This document shows, in pieces, positions 51,056 through 58,519 of a DNA stretch of 62,253 bases. Under the pieces are notes generated by a model. That model was not told where the DNA came from and did no database searches. It worked only from the letters and a program-made list of their open reading frames with translations. The position numbers and the translations under genes were made by a program. Source of the stretch: Streptomyces glomeratus (GTDB taxonomy: Bacteria; Actinomycetota; Actinomycetes; Streptomycetales; Streptomycetaceae); the NCBI RefSeq assembly GCF_021462825.1, contig NZ_JAKEEB010000037.1:1-62253 (forward strand). Direction: 5' to 3'. The first letter of the stretch is position 1, and the number at the start of each line of letters is the position of its first letter.

Positions 51056-51898
51056 TCACGCGGCGGACGCGCCCTCCTGCTCCGCCTCGATGCGCGCGTT
51101 CCACTCCCGCTTGGAGGCCTGCCAGCCGTCCTCGTTGTGACCGAGGCGCCAGTAGCCGGAGATCGAGAGGTCCTCGCGCGGGATCCGGTACTCGACGCGC
51201 AGCAGCCGGCGCAGCTGCTTCACACAACCGGCCTCGCCGTGAACGAACGCGTGCACCCGGCCCTCGGGGAATTCCAGGGCCCGCACGGCCTCGACCAGCG
51301 CCTCGCCGACCGGGCGGTCACCGCGGTGCAGCCAGACGACGTGCACATCGGAGTCGATCTTCAACTCGTCCTCGGGGCCCCCCACCTCCACGAAGGCGTA
51401 CGTCTCGGCGCCCTCGGGCAGTGCCTCCAGGGCGGCCGCGATCGCCGGCAGCGCGCTCTCGTCCCCGGCGAGCAGATGCCAGTCGGCGCCGGCGTCCGGG
51501 GCGTAGGCGCCGCCGGGGCCCACGAACCGCACGGTCTCGCCCGGCTGTACGCGCAGCGCCCAGGGCCCGGCGAGGCCCTCGTCGCCGTGGATGACGAAGT
51601 CCAGGGTCAGTTCCCGGCGTTCGGGGTCCCAGGCGCGTACCGTGTACGTCCGCGTCACGGGCCACTGCTCGCGCGGGTACTCCTCGCGGATGCGCTGCAT
51701 GTCGAAGGGTTCGGGGTAGGTGACGCCGTCGGCCGGGAACAGCAGCTTCACATAGTGGTCCGTGCAACTGCCCGTCGCGAACTCCGCGAGACCCTCGCCG
51801 CCCAGCACCACCCGCTGCATGTGCGGGGTCAGCCGCTCCGTGCGGACGACCTGTGCGGAGTGGGCCTTGCGTGCCCTGCCTGCCGGGCGCTCTGCCAT
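51056..51898 (-). CDS. Siderophore-interacting protein (ferric reductase)
   Basis: A 280-residue SIP/ViuB-type flavoprotein that reduces Fe(III)-siderophores in the cytoplasm to release iron. The FAD-binding segment includes 'HYVKLLFPADGV' and 'RTYTVRAWDPERRELTLDFVIHGDEGLAGPWAL', and the NAD(P)H-binding half has 'WHLLAGDESALPAIAAALEALP'. 'FVHGEAGCVKQLRRLL' and 'GYWRLGHNEDGW' are the C-terminal family marks. ATG 51898. A palindromic iron box 22 bp upstream indicates repression by the DtxR-type iron regulator (DmdR) when iron is abundant. Confidence 0.93.
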   Translation of the reverse strand: MAERPAGRARKAHSAQVVRTERLTPHMQRVVLGGEGLAEFATGSCTDHYVKLLFPADGVTYPEPFDMQRIREEYPREQWPVTRTYTVRAWDPERRELTLDFVIHGDEGLAGPWALRVQPGETVRFVGPGGAYAPDAGADWHLLAGDESALPAIAAALEALPEGAETYAFVEVGGPEDELKIDSDVHVVWLHRGDRPVGEALVEAVRALEFPEGRVHAFVHGEAGCVKQLRRLLRVEYRIPREDLSISGYWRLGHNEDGWQASKREWNARIEAEQEGASAA

Positions 51899-51919
51899 GA
51901 CACTCTCCCCATCCCTTGC

Positions 51920-51933
51920 TTAGGCTTACCTAA
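51920..51933. promoter_or_regulatory. Iron box (DmdR/DtxR operator) upstream of the siderophore-interacting protein
   Basis: TTAGGCTTACCTAA contains the TTAGG and CCTAA arms of the actinobacterial iron-box consensus at the expected spacing and position for a promoter operator. Confidence 0.75.
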
Positions 51934-52006
51934 GTTAGCACCTCCTGTCAGTTAACACCTCTTCCGTGAAGAGTCGATGGCCGGGCCGGAGGTGTGTCGG
52001 GCAACG

Positions 52007-52927
52007 TCAGGCGCCGAGCGTGGTCAGCAGTCGCTGCAATGAGCCTCCCAGGCCCCAGCGGGCCGCCAGTCCGTCCAGCGCCCCGGGATGGCGCGGCGTT
52101 CGCGGCAGGGCGGTGTCGACCTGCGGCAGGGGGACGTCCCCGGCGACCCGTACGACCCTCGGTGCGACCGCCAGGTACGGCCGTGCCTCGTCGAGCCGCT
52201 TGCGCTGGGCCGGACTGAGCCGGGACGCCGGGTCGTCCACCGCGGCCATGATTCCCGCCAGGTCCCCGAACTCCGCGAGCAGCTTCGCCGCGGTCTTCTC
52301 GCCGATACCGGAGACGCCCGGCAGCCCGTCGCTCGGGTCGCCGCGCAGCAGCGCCAGATCCGCGTAACCGGGGCCGTCGACGCCGTACTTCTCGCGCAGC
52401 ACCGCCTCGTCGGTGTGCTGGAGCGTGCCGACGCCCTTGAGCGGATACAGCACGCGCACCCCGCGCGCGTCGTCGACCAGCTGGTACAGATCGCGGTCGC
52501 CCGTCACGATGTCCACCGGGCCCTTCGCGCGGGCCGTGAACGTGCCGATCACGTCGTCCGCCTCGTACCCCGCCACGCCGACGCGTGCGATGCCCAGCGC
52601 GTCCAGCACCTCCTCGATGACCGGAACCTGCGGGGAGAGGGTGTCCGGCACCATCTCCTCGTCCGGGCCCCCCGCGTGCTCCTCGGCCACCCGGTGCGCC
52701 TTGTAGGAGGGGATCAGCTCGACCCGCCAGTGCGGGCGCCAGTCCGCGTCCATACAGGCGACCAGGTCGTCCGGGCGGTGGTCCCGGACCAGCCGGTCGA
52801 TGAAGTCGAGCAGACCGCGCACGGCGTTCACCGGCGTGCCGTCCGGGGCCTTCACGGACTCCGGGACGCCGAAATAGGCGCGGAAATAGAGCGAGGCGGT
52901 GTCGAGAAGCATCAGGCGTCGGGTCAC
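52007..52927 (-). CDS. 5'-3' exonuclease (PolA-like nuclease domain)
   Basis: A protein of about 306 residues corresponding to the stand-alone 5' nuclease domain of DNA polymerase I. Metal ligands are in 'LMLLDTASLYFRAYFG', 'CMDADWRPHWRVELIPSYKAHR', 'GYEADDVIGTF' and 'DIVTGDRDLYQLV'. The helix-hairpin-helix DNA-binding part is 'SDGLPGVSGIGEKTAAKLLAEFG'. Starts GTG 52927, ATG 52912 and ATG 52951 are all in frame with no clear ribosome site; 52927 is chosen by family habit. A counterpart (Rv2090) lies near helY in mycobacteria. It should remove RNA primers or flaps. Confidence 0.9.
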   Translation of the reverse strand: MTRRLMLLDTASLYFRAYFGVPESVKAPDGTPVNAVRGLLDFIDRLVRDHRPDDLVACMDADWRPHWRVELIPSYKAHRVAEEHAGGPDEEMVPDTLSPQVPVIEEVLDALGIARVGVAGYEADDVIGTFTARAKGPVDIVTGDRDLYQLVDDARGVRVLYPLKGVGTLQHTDEAVLREKYGVDGPGYADLALLRGDPSDGLPGVSGIGEKTAAKLLAEFGDLAGIMAAVDDPASRLSPAQRKRLDEARPYLAVAPRVVRVAGDVPLPQVDTALPRTPRHPGALDGLAARWGLGGSLQRLLTTLGA

Positions 52928-53445
52928 CTTCCGCATCATGCCGTACGGCACCGACAGGGGCCCGAAGGCTCCTGCGGGGCCGTCGAGACGTTCGCTCCAC
53001 GTACTGGCGTACGAGACGGTCCGTACAGGCGTACGGGAAAGATCCGGACAACCCGATCGGGTCCACGGCGCCGGCGGCGGCCCCTCACGGCCCCCCGACC
53101 GGCCGGACCGCCCGCGTTGGTCTCCGGGTTCCGGCCGTGCGCCCCGCCCCCGCCCCGGGACGCAGGGGCTGCTGGGGCGCCTGCGCCGCCTCTGATCAGC
53201 TCTTTCGCCCGGTGTGGGGGCGGTGTGCGCGGGGTGGCGGAATGGCTCGTCCGGTGGCGCGAACCAGGACGCTCACCACTCTTGTATAGGACACCGATGT
53301 GACGGGCGCATGAAACGGTTTGCCGAACATGCGTAGGGTGCAGACAGAACTCACAGAAGCAGTACACCGACGCACCACCGGGCAGCGGCGGCACATCCGC
53401 CGGGCGGGGCAGGCGGACCGACGAGCGAGGGAGGGAGCCGAGGCG
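52928..53445. other. Intergenic region between exonuclease and XRE-cupin genes
   Basis: A 518-bp divergent region. 53030-53190 is very GC-rich and holds no gene I can support. 53270-53345 is AT-richer and contains the only promoter-like elements. A stretch near 53236 looks superficially like the start of a tRNA but does not fold. Confidence 0.4.
53311..53339 (+). promoter_or_regulatory. Possible promoter of the XRE-cupin gene
   Basis: TGAAAC (53311-53316) and TAGGGT (53334-53339) have a 17-base spacer, about 107 bp before the start codon. The same TAGGGT box occurs upstream of arc. Confidence 0.25.
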
Positions 53446-54024
53446 ATGGGCGACCACAAAGAGCAGCCCCTTCGGGTGGGCGCTGCCGTCCGGCGGCGAC
53501 GCCGGGCGCTGGAGCTCACCCTCGCCGTCGTGGCCCAGCGCAGCGGCCTGTCGGTCCCCTTCCTGAGCCAGGTCGAGAACGAGCGGGCGCGACCCAGCCG
53601 TCCCTCCCTGGAACGGATCGCCGACGCGCTCGGCACCACGGCCGTCGAACTGCTCGCGGCGGCCGACCCGGCGTGCAGCGTGGACGTCCTGCGGGCCGAC
53701 GACGAGGTTCTGGAGCCGGGCCGGGCGCTGGTGCGCCCGCTGGTGCGCGGCCACCACCAGCTGCACGCGATGGAGTTCATAGGGGACCACGACGAGGGCC
53801 GCGAATTCCAGCACCGCAACGACGAGTTGATGTACGTCGTCGAGGGTGGCGTCGAGGTGGAGGCGGAGGGCCGGGCGCACCGGCTCGGACGCGGCGACAC
53901 CCTGTACCTGAGCGGGGGAGTGCGCCACCGCTGGCGGGCGACCGTGCCGGACACCCGGGTGATCGTCGTCGCGGTCTCGGACCATGTCGAGGCGGTCGAG
54001 GACCCGTCGCGCCGACGCCGCTGA
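53446..54024 (+). CDS. XRE-family regulator with cupin sensor domain
   Basis: A 192-residue regulator. The N-terminal Cro/CI helix-turn-helix is 'VGAAVRRRRRALELTLAVVAQRSGLSVPFLSQVENERARPSRPSLERIADALG'. The C-terminal cupin 'GREFQHRNDELMYVVEGGVEVEAEGRAHRLGRGDTLYLSGGVRHRW' binds a small ligand in such proteins, as in PuuR. ATG 53446 follows GGAGCC. Forty-five bases downstream lies the metal-receptor-like gene, its probable target or partner. The ligand is unknown. Confidence 0.9.
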   Translation: MGDHKEQPLRVGAAVRRRRRALELTLAVVAQRSGLSVPFLSQVENERARPSRPSLERIADALGTTAVELLAAADPACSVDVLRADDEVLEPGRALVRPLVRGHHQLHAMEFIGDHDEGREFQHRNDELMYVVEGGVEVEAEGRAHRLGRGDTLYLSGGVRHRWRATVPDTRVIVVAVSDHVEAVEDPSRRRR

Positions 54025-54069
54025 CGTGCCGGACACCCCGTCGCCGCCCGCAGGCCCGAGGAGGCCGTG

Positions 54070-54789
54070 ATGCGTGTCGTCTCGCTCGTGCCGTCGCTGA
54101 CCGAGGCGGTGGCCGCCTCCGTGCCGGGCGCACTGGTCGGCGCGACCGACTGGTGCAGTCGCCCCGCGGAACTGGACGTCGTCCGGATCGGCGGCACCAA
54201 GAACCCGAAGGTCGAGCAGATCGTCCGGCTCGCCCCCGACCTGGTGCTCGCCAACGAGGAGGAGAACCGGGAGCCCGACCTCGCCGCCCTGCGGGAGGCG
54301 GGTCTGGAGGTCCTCGTCACCGAGGTGCGGGACGTGCCGGGGGCGTTCCGTGAACTGGAGCGGGTGGTGGCCGCGTGCGGGGCGCCCGTCCTGCCGGGCT
54401 GGCTGGAGGAGGCCCGCGCCGCATGGGCGCGGCTGCCGTTGCCCGAGGCCCGGACGACCGCCGTGGTGCCCGTGTGGCGACGGCCCTGGATGGTGCTGGG
54501 CCGCGACACCTTCGCCGGGGACGTCCTGGCCCGGCTCGGCGTGGACAACGTGTACGCGGCGCACCCCGAGCGCTATCCGCGGATCCCTCTGGAGGACCTG
54601 CGCGCCGCGGCCCGCGGGCTGGTGGTGCTGCCCGACGAGCCGTACCGGTTCACCGCCGAGGACGGCCCGGAGGCGTTCACGGGGACGCCGTGCGCGCTGG
54701 TCAGCGGGCGTCACCTCACCTGGTACGGCCCGTCCCTGACCGAGGCACCGCGGGTCGTCGCCGAGGCGCTGCGAGCAGCTCGCCGCTGA
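54070..54789 (+). CDS. BtuF-like helical backbone metal receptor without signal peptide
   Basis: A 239-residue protein of the periplasmic binding protein fold for cobalamin or Fe-chelates. 'RVVSLVPSLTEAVAA', 'GGTKNPKVEQIVRLAPDLVLANEEENREPDLAALREAGLEVLV' and 'GDVLARLGVDNVYAAHPERYPRIPLEDL' are family features. There is no signal peptide or lipobox, so it is expected in the cytoplasm, unlike transport receptors. ATG 54070 (or GTG 54067) follows GAGGAGG. Its 3' end overlaps the convergent transporter gene by 74 bases. The ligand and role are unclear. Confidence 0.85.
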   Translation: MRVVSLVPSLTEAVAASVPGALVGATDWCSRPAELDVVRIGGTKNPKVEQIVRLAPDLVLANEEENREPDLAALREAGLEVLVTEVRDVPGAFRELERVVAACGAPVLPGWLEEARAAWARLPLPEARTTAVVPVWRRPWMVLGRDTFAGDVLARLGVDNVYAAHPERYPRIPLEDLRAAARGLVVLPDEPYRFTAEDGPEAFTGTPCALVSGRHLTWYGPSLTEAPRVVAEALRAARR

Positions 54790-55879
54790 GGACGCCCCGG
54801 GCCGTACGGACCGCGGCGACGGCCCAGGCGGCGACGAGCAGCACATACAGTCCGGTGGCGAGCGCGTCGAGGACGGCGAGCCCGGTGCGCCGGGCCAGCG
54901 CCTCCGCCCCGGTGACACAGGTGCCGACCGGGAACGTGAACGCCCACCACGTCATGGTGAATCCCATGCCCCGCCGCAGCGCGCGCACCACCAGCGCGCC
55001 GGCGAGGGCCAGCCACAGCAGGGCGAAGCCCAGCACAGGAACGCCGTACAGCAGGGCGAGGACGCCGAAGCCACCGGCGTACGGCGACGGCACGACCCCC
55101 GGCGCGGCGGCCGCGAGCGCGCCGGCGGCGGTGACGGACTGGCCGAGCGGACCGAGCACCAGGAAGAGGGTCGGCGTCGAGGCGAGCGGCAGCGGGCCCC
55201 GGACGACGAGCCGGGCGAGGATGAGCGGCAGCATCACAAGCGTGGCCAGCAGGCTCAGCCCGGCCATCGCCAGGCAGCCCAGCAGCAGGGTCTCCCGGCC
55301 CTGTCCGGCGGGCAGATGCGCGACCAGTGGCGGCCCCTGGGCCGCGGAGACCATGGGGGCGACCAGGGGCAGCAGCCAGACGGGGCCGGCCTGGTCCGGC
55401 TCGATGTGCTGCCGGGCCACCATCAGGTACGGCACCGCCACGGCGATGACCAGGCCCGCGACGCTGCCTGCCGTGAACAGGACGGCGTCCAGGGCGACGG
55501 CGGGGCCCGGGCCGGTCCAGTCCCGGCCCACCACCACGGCACCGCCGCCCACGGCGAGCAGGGCCATGGCGAAGCAGCCGTGGAAGGGGGCCGCGGCGGG
55601 GTCGAGGAGCTGGGCGCGGGCCCGGTCGCGATGGTGGATCCAGTGCAGGGTGCGGGCGTACAGCAGGACCACGAGCAGGGTCAGGGAGAACGCCCATACC
55701 GCCGCACAGGCGGCGCGCAGTCCCGGCACGTGCCCGGCACCGGGCAGACCGGCACCGGCCGTCGCCACGATCGCGGTGCCCATGACGGAGGCGTACCAGT
55801 TCGGGCCGAGGTGCCGGACGGCGGCGGCCCGCCGCCGGGGGACGCCGGGAAGCACGAGGGGCTGGGCTGCGGTGACCAT
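54716..55879 (-). CDS. TDT/SLAC1-family transporter (TehA-like)
   Basis: A 387-residue membrane protein with about ten hydrophobic helices of the tellurite-resistance/dicarboxylate transporter (TDT, SLAC1/Mae1) family. 'GPNWYASVMGTAIVATAGAGLPG' is the characteristic first helix and 'FTMTWWAFTFPVGTCVTGAEALARRTG' a later conserved helix. ATG 55879 (MVTAAQP) begins the family alignment. It is divergent from a LysR-type gene, with two exact palindromes between them, so it is likely under LysR control. It may move an organic acid, sulfite or tellurite-related anion. Confidence 0.86.
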   Translation of the reverse strand: MVTAAQPLVLPGVPRRRAAAVRHLGPNWYASVMGTAIVATAGAGLPGAGHVPGLRAACAAVWAFSLTLLVVLLYARTLHWIHHRDRARAQLLDPAAAPFHGCFAMALLAVGGGAVVVGRDWTGPGPAVALDAVLFTAGSVAGLVIAVAVPYLMVARQHIEPDQAGPVWLLPLVAPMVSAAQGPPLVAHLPAGQGRETLLLGCLAMAGLSLLATLVMLPLILARLVVRGPLPLASTPTLFLVLGPLGQSVTAAGALAAAAPGVVPSPYAGGFGVLALLYGVPVLGFALLWLALAGALVVRALRRGMGFTMTWWAFTFPVGTCVTGAEALARRTGLAVLDALATGLYVLLVAAWAVAAVRTARGVLSGELLAAPRRRPAVPRSGTGRTR

Positions 55880-55913
55880 GTCTGCACGGTCCCGCGTGGC
55901 CACGCTGGCGACC

Positions 55914-55952
55914 AGGGACCACGTCCCTATGAGGACATAAGCTGTGCTTATG
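55914..55952. promoter_or_regulatory. Two perfect palindromes between the TDT and lysR-type genes
   Basis: AGGGAC-CAC-GTCCCT (55914-55928) and CATAAGC-TGT-GCTTATG (55936-55952). The second contains a T-N11-A LysR box and includes the lysR start codon. Binding here could repress the regulator and control the divergent transporter. Confidence 0.55.
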
Positions 55953-56873
55953 AGCAAGGGCGAGGAAACAGCGGCCCCGGTGGCCGGTCTGGCGCACCGG
56001 GTGCCGGACCTGGGCGCGCTGGAACTGCTGCTCGCCGTCGCCCGGCTGGGGAGCCTCGGGCGCGCGGCACGTGAGCTGGGGATCACCCAGCCCGCGGCCA
56101 GCAGCCGGATCCGGTCGATGGAGCGGCAGTTGGGCGTGGCGCTGGTGGACCGCTCGCCGCGCGGCTCACGGCTGACCGACGCGGGGGCACTGGTCACCGA
56201 CTGGGCGCGGCGGATCGTGGAGGCCGCGGAGGCGTTCGACGCGGGGGCACAGGCGCTGCGGGGCAGGCGGGACTCACGGCTGCGCGTGGCCGCGAGCATG
56301 ACGATCGCGGAGTATCTGCTGCCCGGCTGGCTGATCGCGCTGCGGGCGCAGCGGCCGGACACGGCGGTGTCGCTGCTGGCCGGGAACTCGGCGGCGGTCG
56401 CCGGGCGCCTGCTCGCGGACGAGGCGGACCTGGGTTTCGTGGAGGGCCTCGCCGTGCCGGCGGGCCTGGACGAGGCGGTCGTCGCCCATGACCGGCTCAT
56501 CGTGGTGACGGCACCGGGGCACCCGTGGGCGCGCCGCCGCGCGCCGCTGTCCGCCGGGGAACTGGCCTCGACCCCGCTGATCCTGCGGGAGGAGGGCTCG
56601 GGCACCCGCCAGGTCCTCCAGGCGGCCCTGGGCGGCCTGGCCCGCCCCCTGCTGGAACTGTCCTCCACGACGGCGGTCAAGGCGTCCGCCGTCAGCGGCG
56701 CGGGCCCGGCGGTGCTGAGCGAGCTCGCCGTCGGCGAGGAACTCTCGGCCCGCCGCCTGGTGAGCGTCCCGGTGGAGGGCGTACGGCTGGACCGGGCACT
56801 GCGGGCCGTGTGGCGCACGGGGCACCGGCCGACGGGTCCGGGACGGGACCTGCTGGGGCTGACGCGGGGCTGA
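55950..56873 (+). CDS. LysR-family transcriptional regulator
   Basis: A 307-residue regulator. The helix-turn-helix is 'LGALELLLAVARLGSLGRAARELGITQPAASSRIRSMERQLGVALVDRSPRGSRLTDAGALV', and the co-inducer domain includes 'LRVAASMTIAEYLLPGWLIALRAQRPD' and 'LILREEGSGTRQVLQAAL' of the CysB/CbbR type. ATG 55950 is preferred; GTG 55944 is also in frame. The start codon sits in a palindrome. It is divergent from, and presumably controls, the TDT transporter gene. Confidence 0.9.
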   Translation: MSKGEETAAPVAGLAHRVPDLGALELLLAVARLGSLGRAARELGITQPAASSRIRSMERQLGVALVDRSPRGSRLTDAGALVTDWARRIVEAAEAFDAGAQALRGRRDSRLRVAASMTIAEYLLPGWLIALRAQRPDTAVSLLAGNSAAVAGRLLADEADLGFVEGLAVPAGLDEAVVAHDRLIVVTAPGHPWARRRAPLSAGELASTPLILREEGSGTRQVLQAALGGLARPLLELSSTTAVKASAVSGAGPAVLSELAVGEELSARRLVSVPVEGVRLDRALRAVWRTGHRPTGPGRDLLGLTRG

Positions 56874-56928
56874 GGAGGCTGATGCGGGGCTGACACGTGG
56901 CTGATGCGGGGTGGCGGCCCCGGCGCGG

Positions 56929-57618
56929 TCACGCGGCCGACGCGGCCCGCACCAGCGCCCCCATCACCCGCAGGTCCTCGCCCATCTCCGGATGCCACTG
57001 GACGCCCAGCACCCACTCGGCCCCCGGCCGCTCCACCGCCTCGATGGTGCCGTCCTCGGCGTACGCCGACACCACCAGCCCATCGCCGAGCCGGTCCACC
57101 GCCTGATGGTGGTGGGTCGGCACGGACGCCGACTCCGGCGCCACCTCGGCGTACCGTGTGCCCGGCACCGGCTTGACGGTGTGCCGTCCGAACACCCCCA
57201 CCCGCTCGACATGCCCCTCGATGTGCTGCACGAGCGTGCCGCCCAGGGCCACGTTCAGCAGCTGCATCCCGCGGCAGATACCGAGCAGGGGGGTGCCGGA
57301 GGCCAGTGCCGCCCCGATCAGGGCCAGTTCCCAGGCGTCGCGCTCGGGCCGCGGCGAACCGGTGCGCGGGTGGCGCTCGGCGCCGTAGCGCGACGGGTCG
57401 ACGTCCGGGCCGCCCGAGATCACCACACCGTCCAGCCGGGCCACCGTGGCCGCCGCGTGCGCAGGATCGTCCGGCGGCAGCATGGCGGCCAGTCCGCCGG
57501 CCCGCTGCACGAGCGCCGGATAGCCCGCCGGCAGCAGCGCCGCGTCCAGCTCCCATAGGCCCCAGCGGGTGCCGGCCTCCAGATACGTGCTCACACCGAT
57601 CAGCGGTCGTCCGGTCAC
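56929..57618 (-). CDS. Gamma-glutamyl-gamma-aminobutyrate hydrolase-like (PuuD family)
   Basis: A 229-residue class I glutamine amidotransferase-like hydrolase. The nucleophile Cys115 is in 'LLGICRGMQLLNVALGG'; His209 and Glu211 of the triad are in 'GVQWHPE'. The N-terminal 'RPLIGVSTYLEAGTRWGLWELDAALLPAGYPALVQRAGG' is PuuD-like. GTG 57618 has GGGGAGG five bases upstream. It would cleave the gamma-glutamyl bond of an intermediate made by the neighbouring glutamine-synthetase-like ligase. It lies downstream of, and on the same strand as, the FadR-type gene. Confidence 0.9.
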   Translation of the reverse strand: MTGRPLIGVSTYLEAGTRWGLWELDAALLPAGYPALVQRAGGLAAMLPPDDPAHAAATVARLDGVVISGGPDVDPSRYGAERHPRTGSPRPERDAWELALIGAALASGTPLLGICRGMQLLNVALGGTLVQHIEGHVERVGVFGRHTVKPVPGTRYAEVAPESASVPTHHHQAVDRLGDGLVVSAYAEDGTIEAVERPGAEWVLGVQWHPEMGEDLRVMGALVRAASAA

Positions 57619-57707
57619 ATGGGCCTCCCCGGGATTCAATGGAGTGAATTCATACCTTTACGAAGAACTGCCGCGGGCCGGAGGCATGGGCGTGCCTACC
57701 GGCGCTT

Positions 57708-58445
57708 TCAGGCCAGGAACCCTCGCAGCAGTGCCGCCGTCCCCGCGCAGTGCTCCCGCATCATCTCCCGAGCACCGTCCGCGTCCCCGTCGAGCACCGC
57801 CTCCACCAGCGCCTCGTGCTGACGCTGCGAGTGCTCCAGGTTCCGCACCAGCAGCGGGATGCAGTCCAGCAGGTCGTTGACCGTCGCCCGGACGGCCGCG
57901 TACTGCGCCGTCAGCGACGGCGAGCCGCACAGCTCGGCCAGCGTGAGGTGCAGCAGGGTGTCCAGCCGCCGGTACTCGGCGAGGGGGGCGTCCTGGGTAC
58001 GCGCCAGCGCCTCCCGCAGCCGCTCGGCCTGCTCCCCGGTGAGGCCGTGCACGGCGCACAGGCCCGCCGCCCCCACCTCCAGCACCTCGCGGAAGCGCAG
58101 CACGTCCTCGATGTCGGTCCGCTCGACGCGCCGGCGCAGCTCGTCCTCGCCGCCCACGTCGGCGCGCGGCCGCACGAACGTACCGCCGTAGCGCCCGCGC
58201 CGCGACTCCACCAGGCCCTGATCCTGGAGCACCTTCAGCACCTCGCGGAGCGTCACCCGGCTGATCCCGAGACGCTCCGCCAACTCCCTCTCGGCGGGCA
58301 GCCGTTCACCTCCGGGGACCAGCCCGAGACGGACGACCTGGAGGATCTGCTCCAGCGCCTCCTCGAAGCCGTTGCCCGCCCGTACGGGCCGCAGCACCGG
58401 TGTCAGCCGGTCCCGCGGGCCGCCGCCGGACTCCGTCTGCGACAT
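57708..58445 (-). CDS. GntR/FadR-family transcriptional regulator
   Basis: A 245-residue regulator. The GntR winged helix reads 'LGLVPGGERLPAERELAERLGISRVTLREVLKVLQDQGLVESRRGRYGGTFV', and the FCD effector domain follows ('EDVLRFREVLEVGAAGLCAVHGL', 'HLTLAELCGSPSL', 'QRQHEALVEAVLDGDADGAREMMREHC'), with His residues that usually bind a metal. ATG 58445. It is divergent from the glnA4-like operon by 74 bp, which contains AT-rich ATTTC repeats; it probably represses that operon and is relieved by an amine or carboxylate. Confidence 0.92.
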   Translation of the reverse strand: MSQTESGGGPRDRLTPVLRPVRAGNGFEEALEQILQVVRLGLVPGGERLPAERELAERLGISRVTLREVLKVLQDQGLVESRRGRYGGTFVRPRADVGGEDELRRRVERTDIEDVLRFREVLEVGAAGLCAVHGLTGEQAERLREALARTQDAPLAEYRRLDTLLHLTLAELCGSPSLTAQYAAVRATVNDLLDCIPLLVRNLEHSQRQHEALVEAVLDGDADGAREMMREHCAGTAALLRGFLA

Positions 58446-58519
58446 ATGGCCGCGCCCCCTTCCCAAGAAATGGTTCTCGGAAATACCTTATGACTCCGGC
58501 GGACCGAAGGAGACTTCCC

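Noticed and set aside
53236..53275. tRNA-like string GTGGCGGAATGG
   Set aside because: It resembles the 5' part of a leucine or serine tRNA but no acceptor stem, anticodon arm or TTCGA loop follows.
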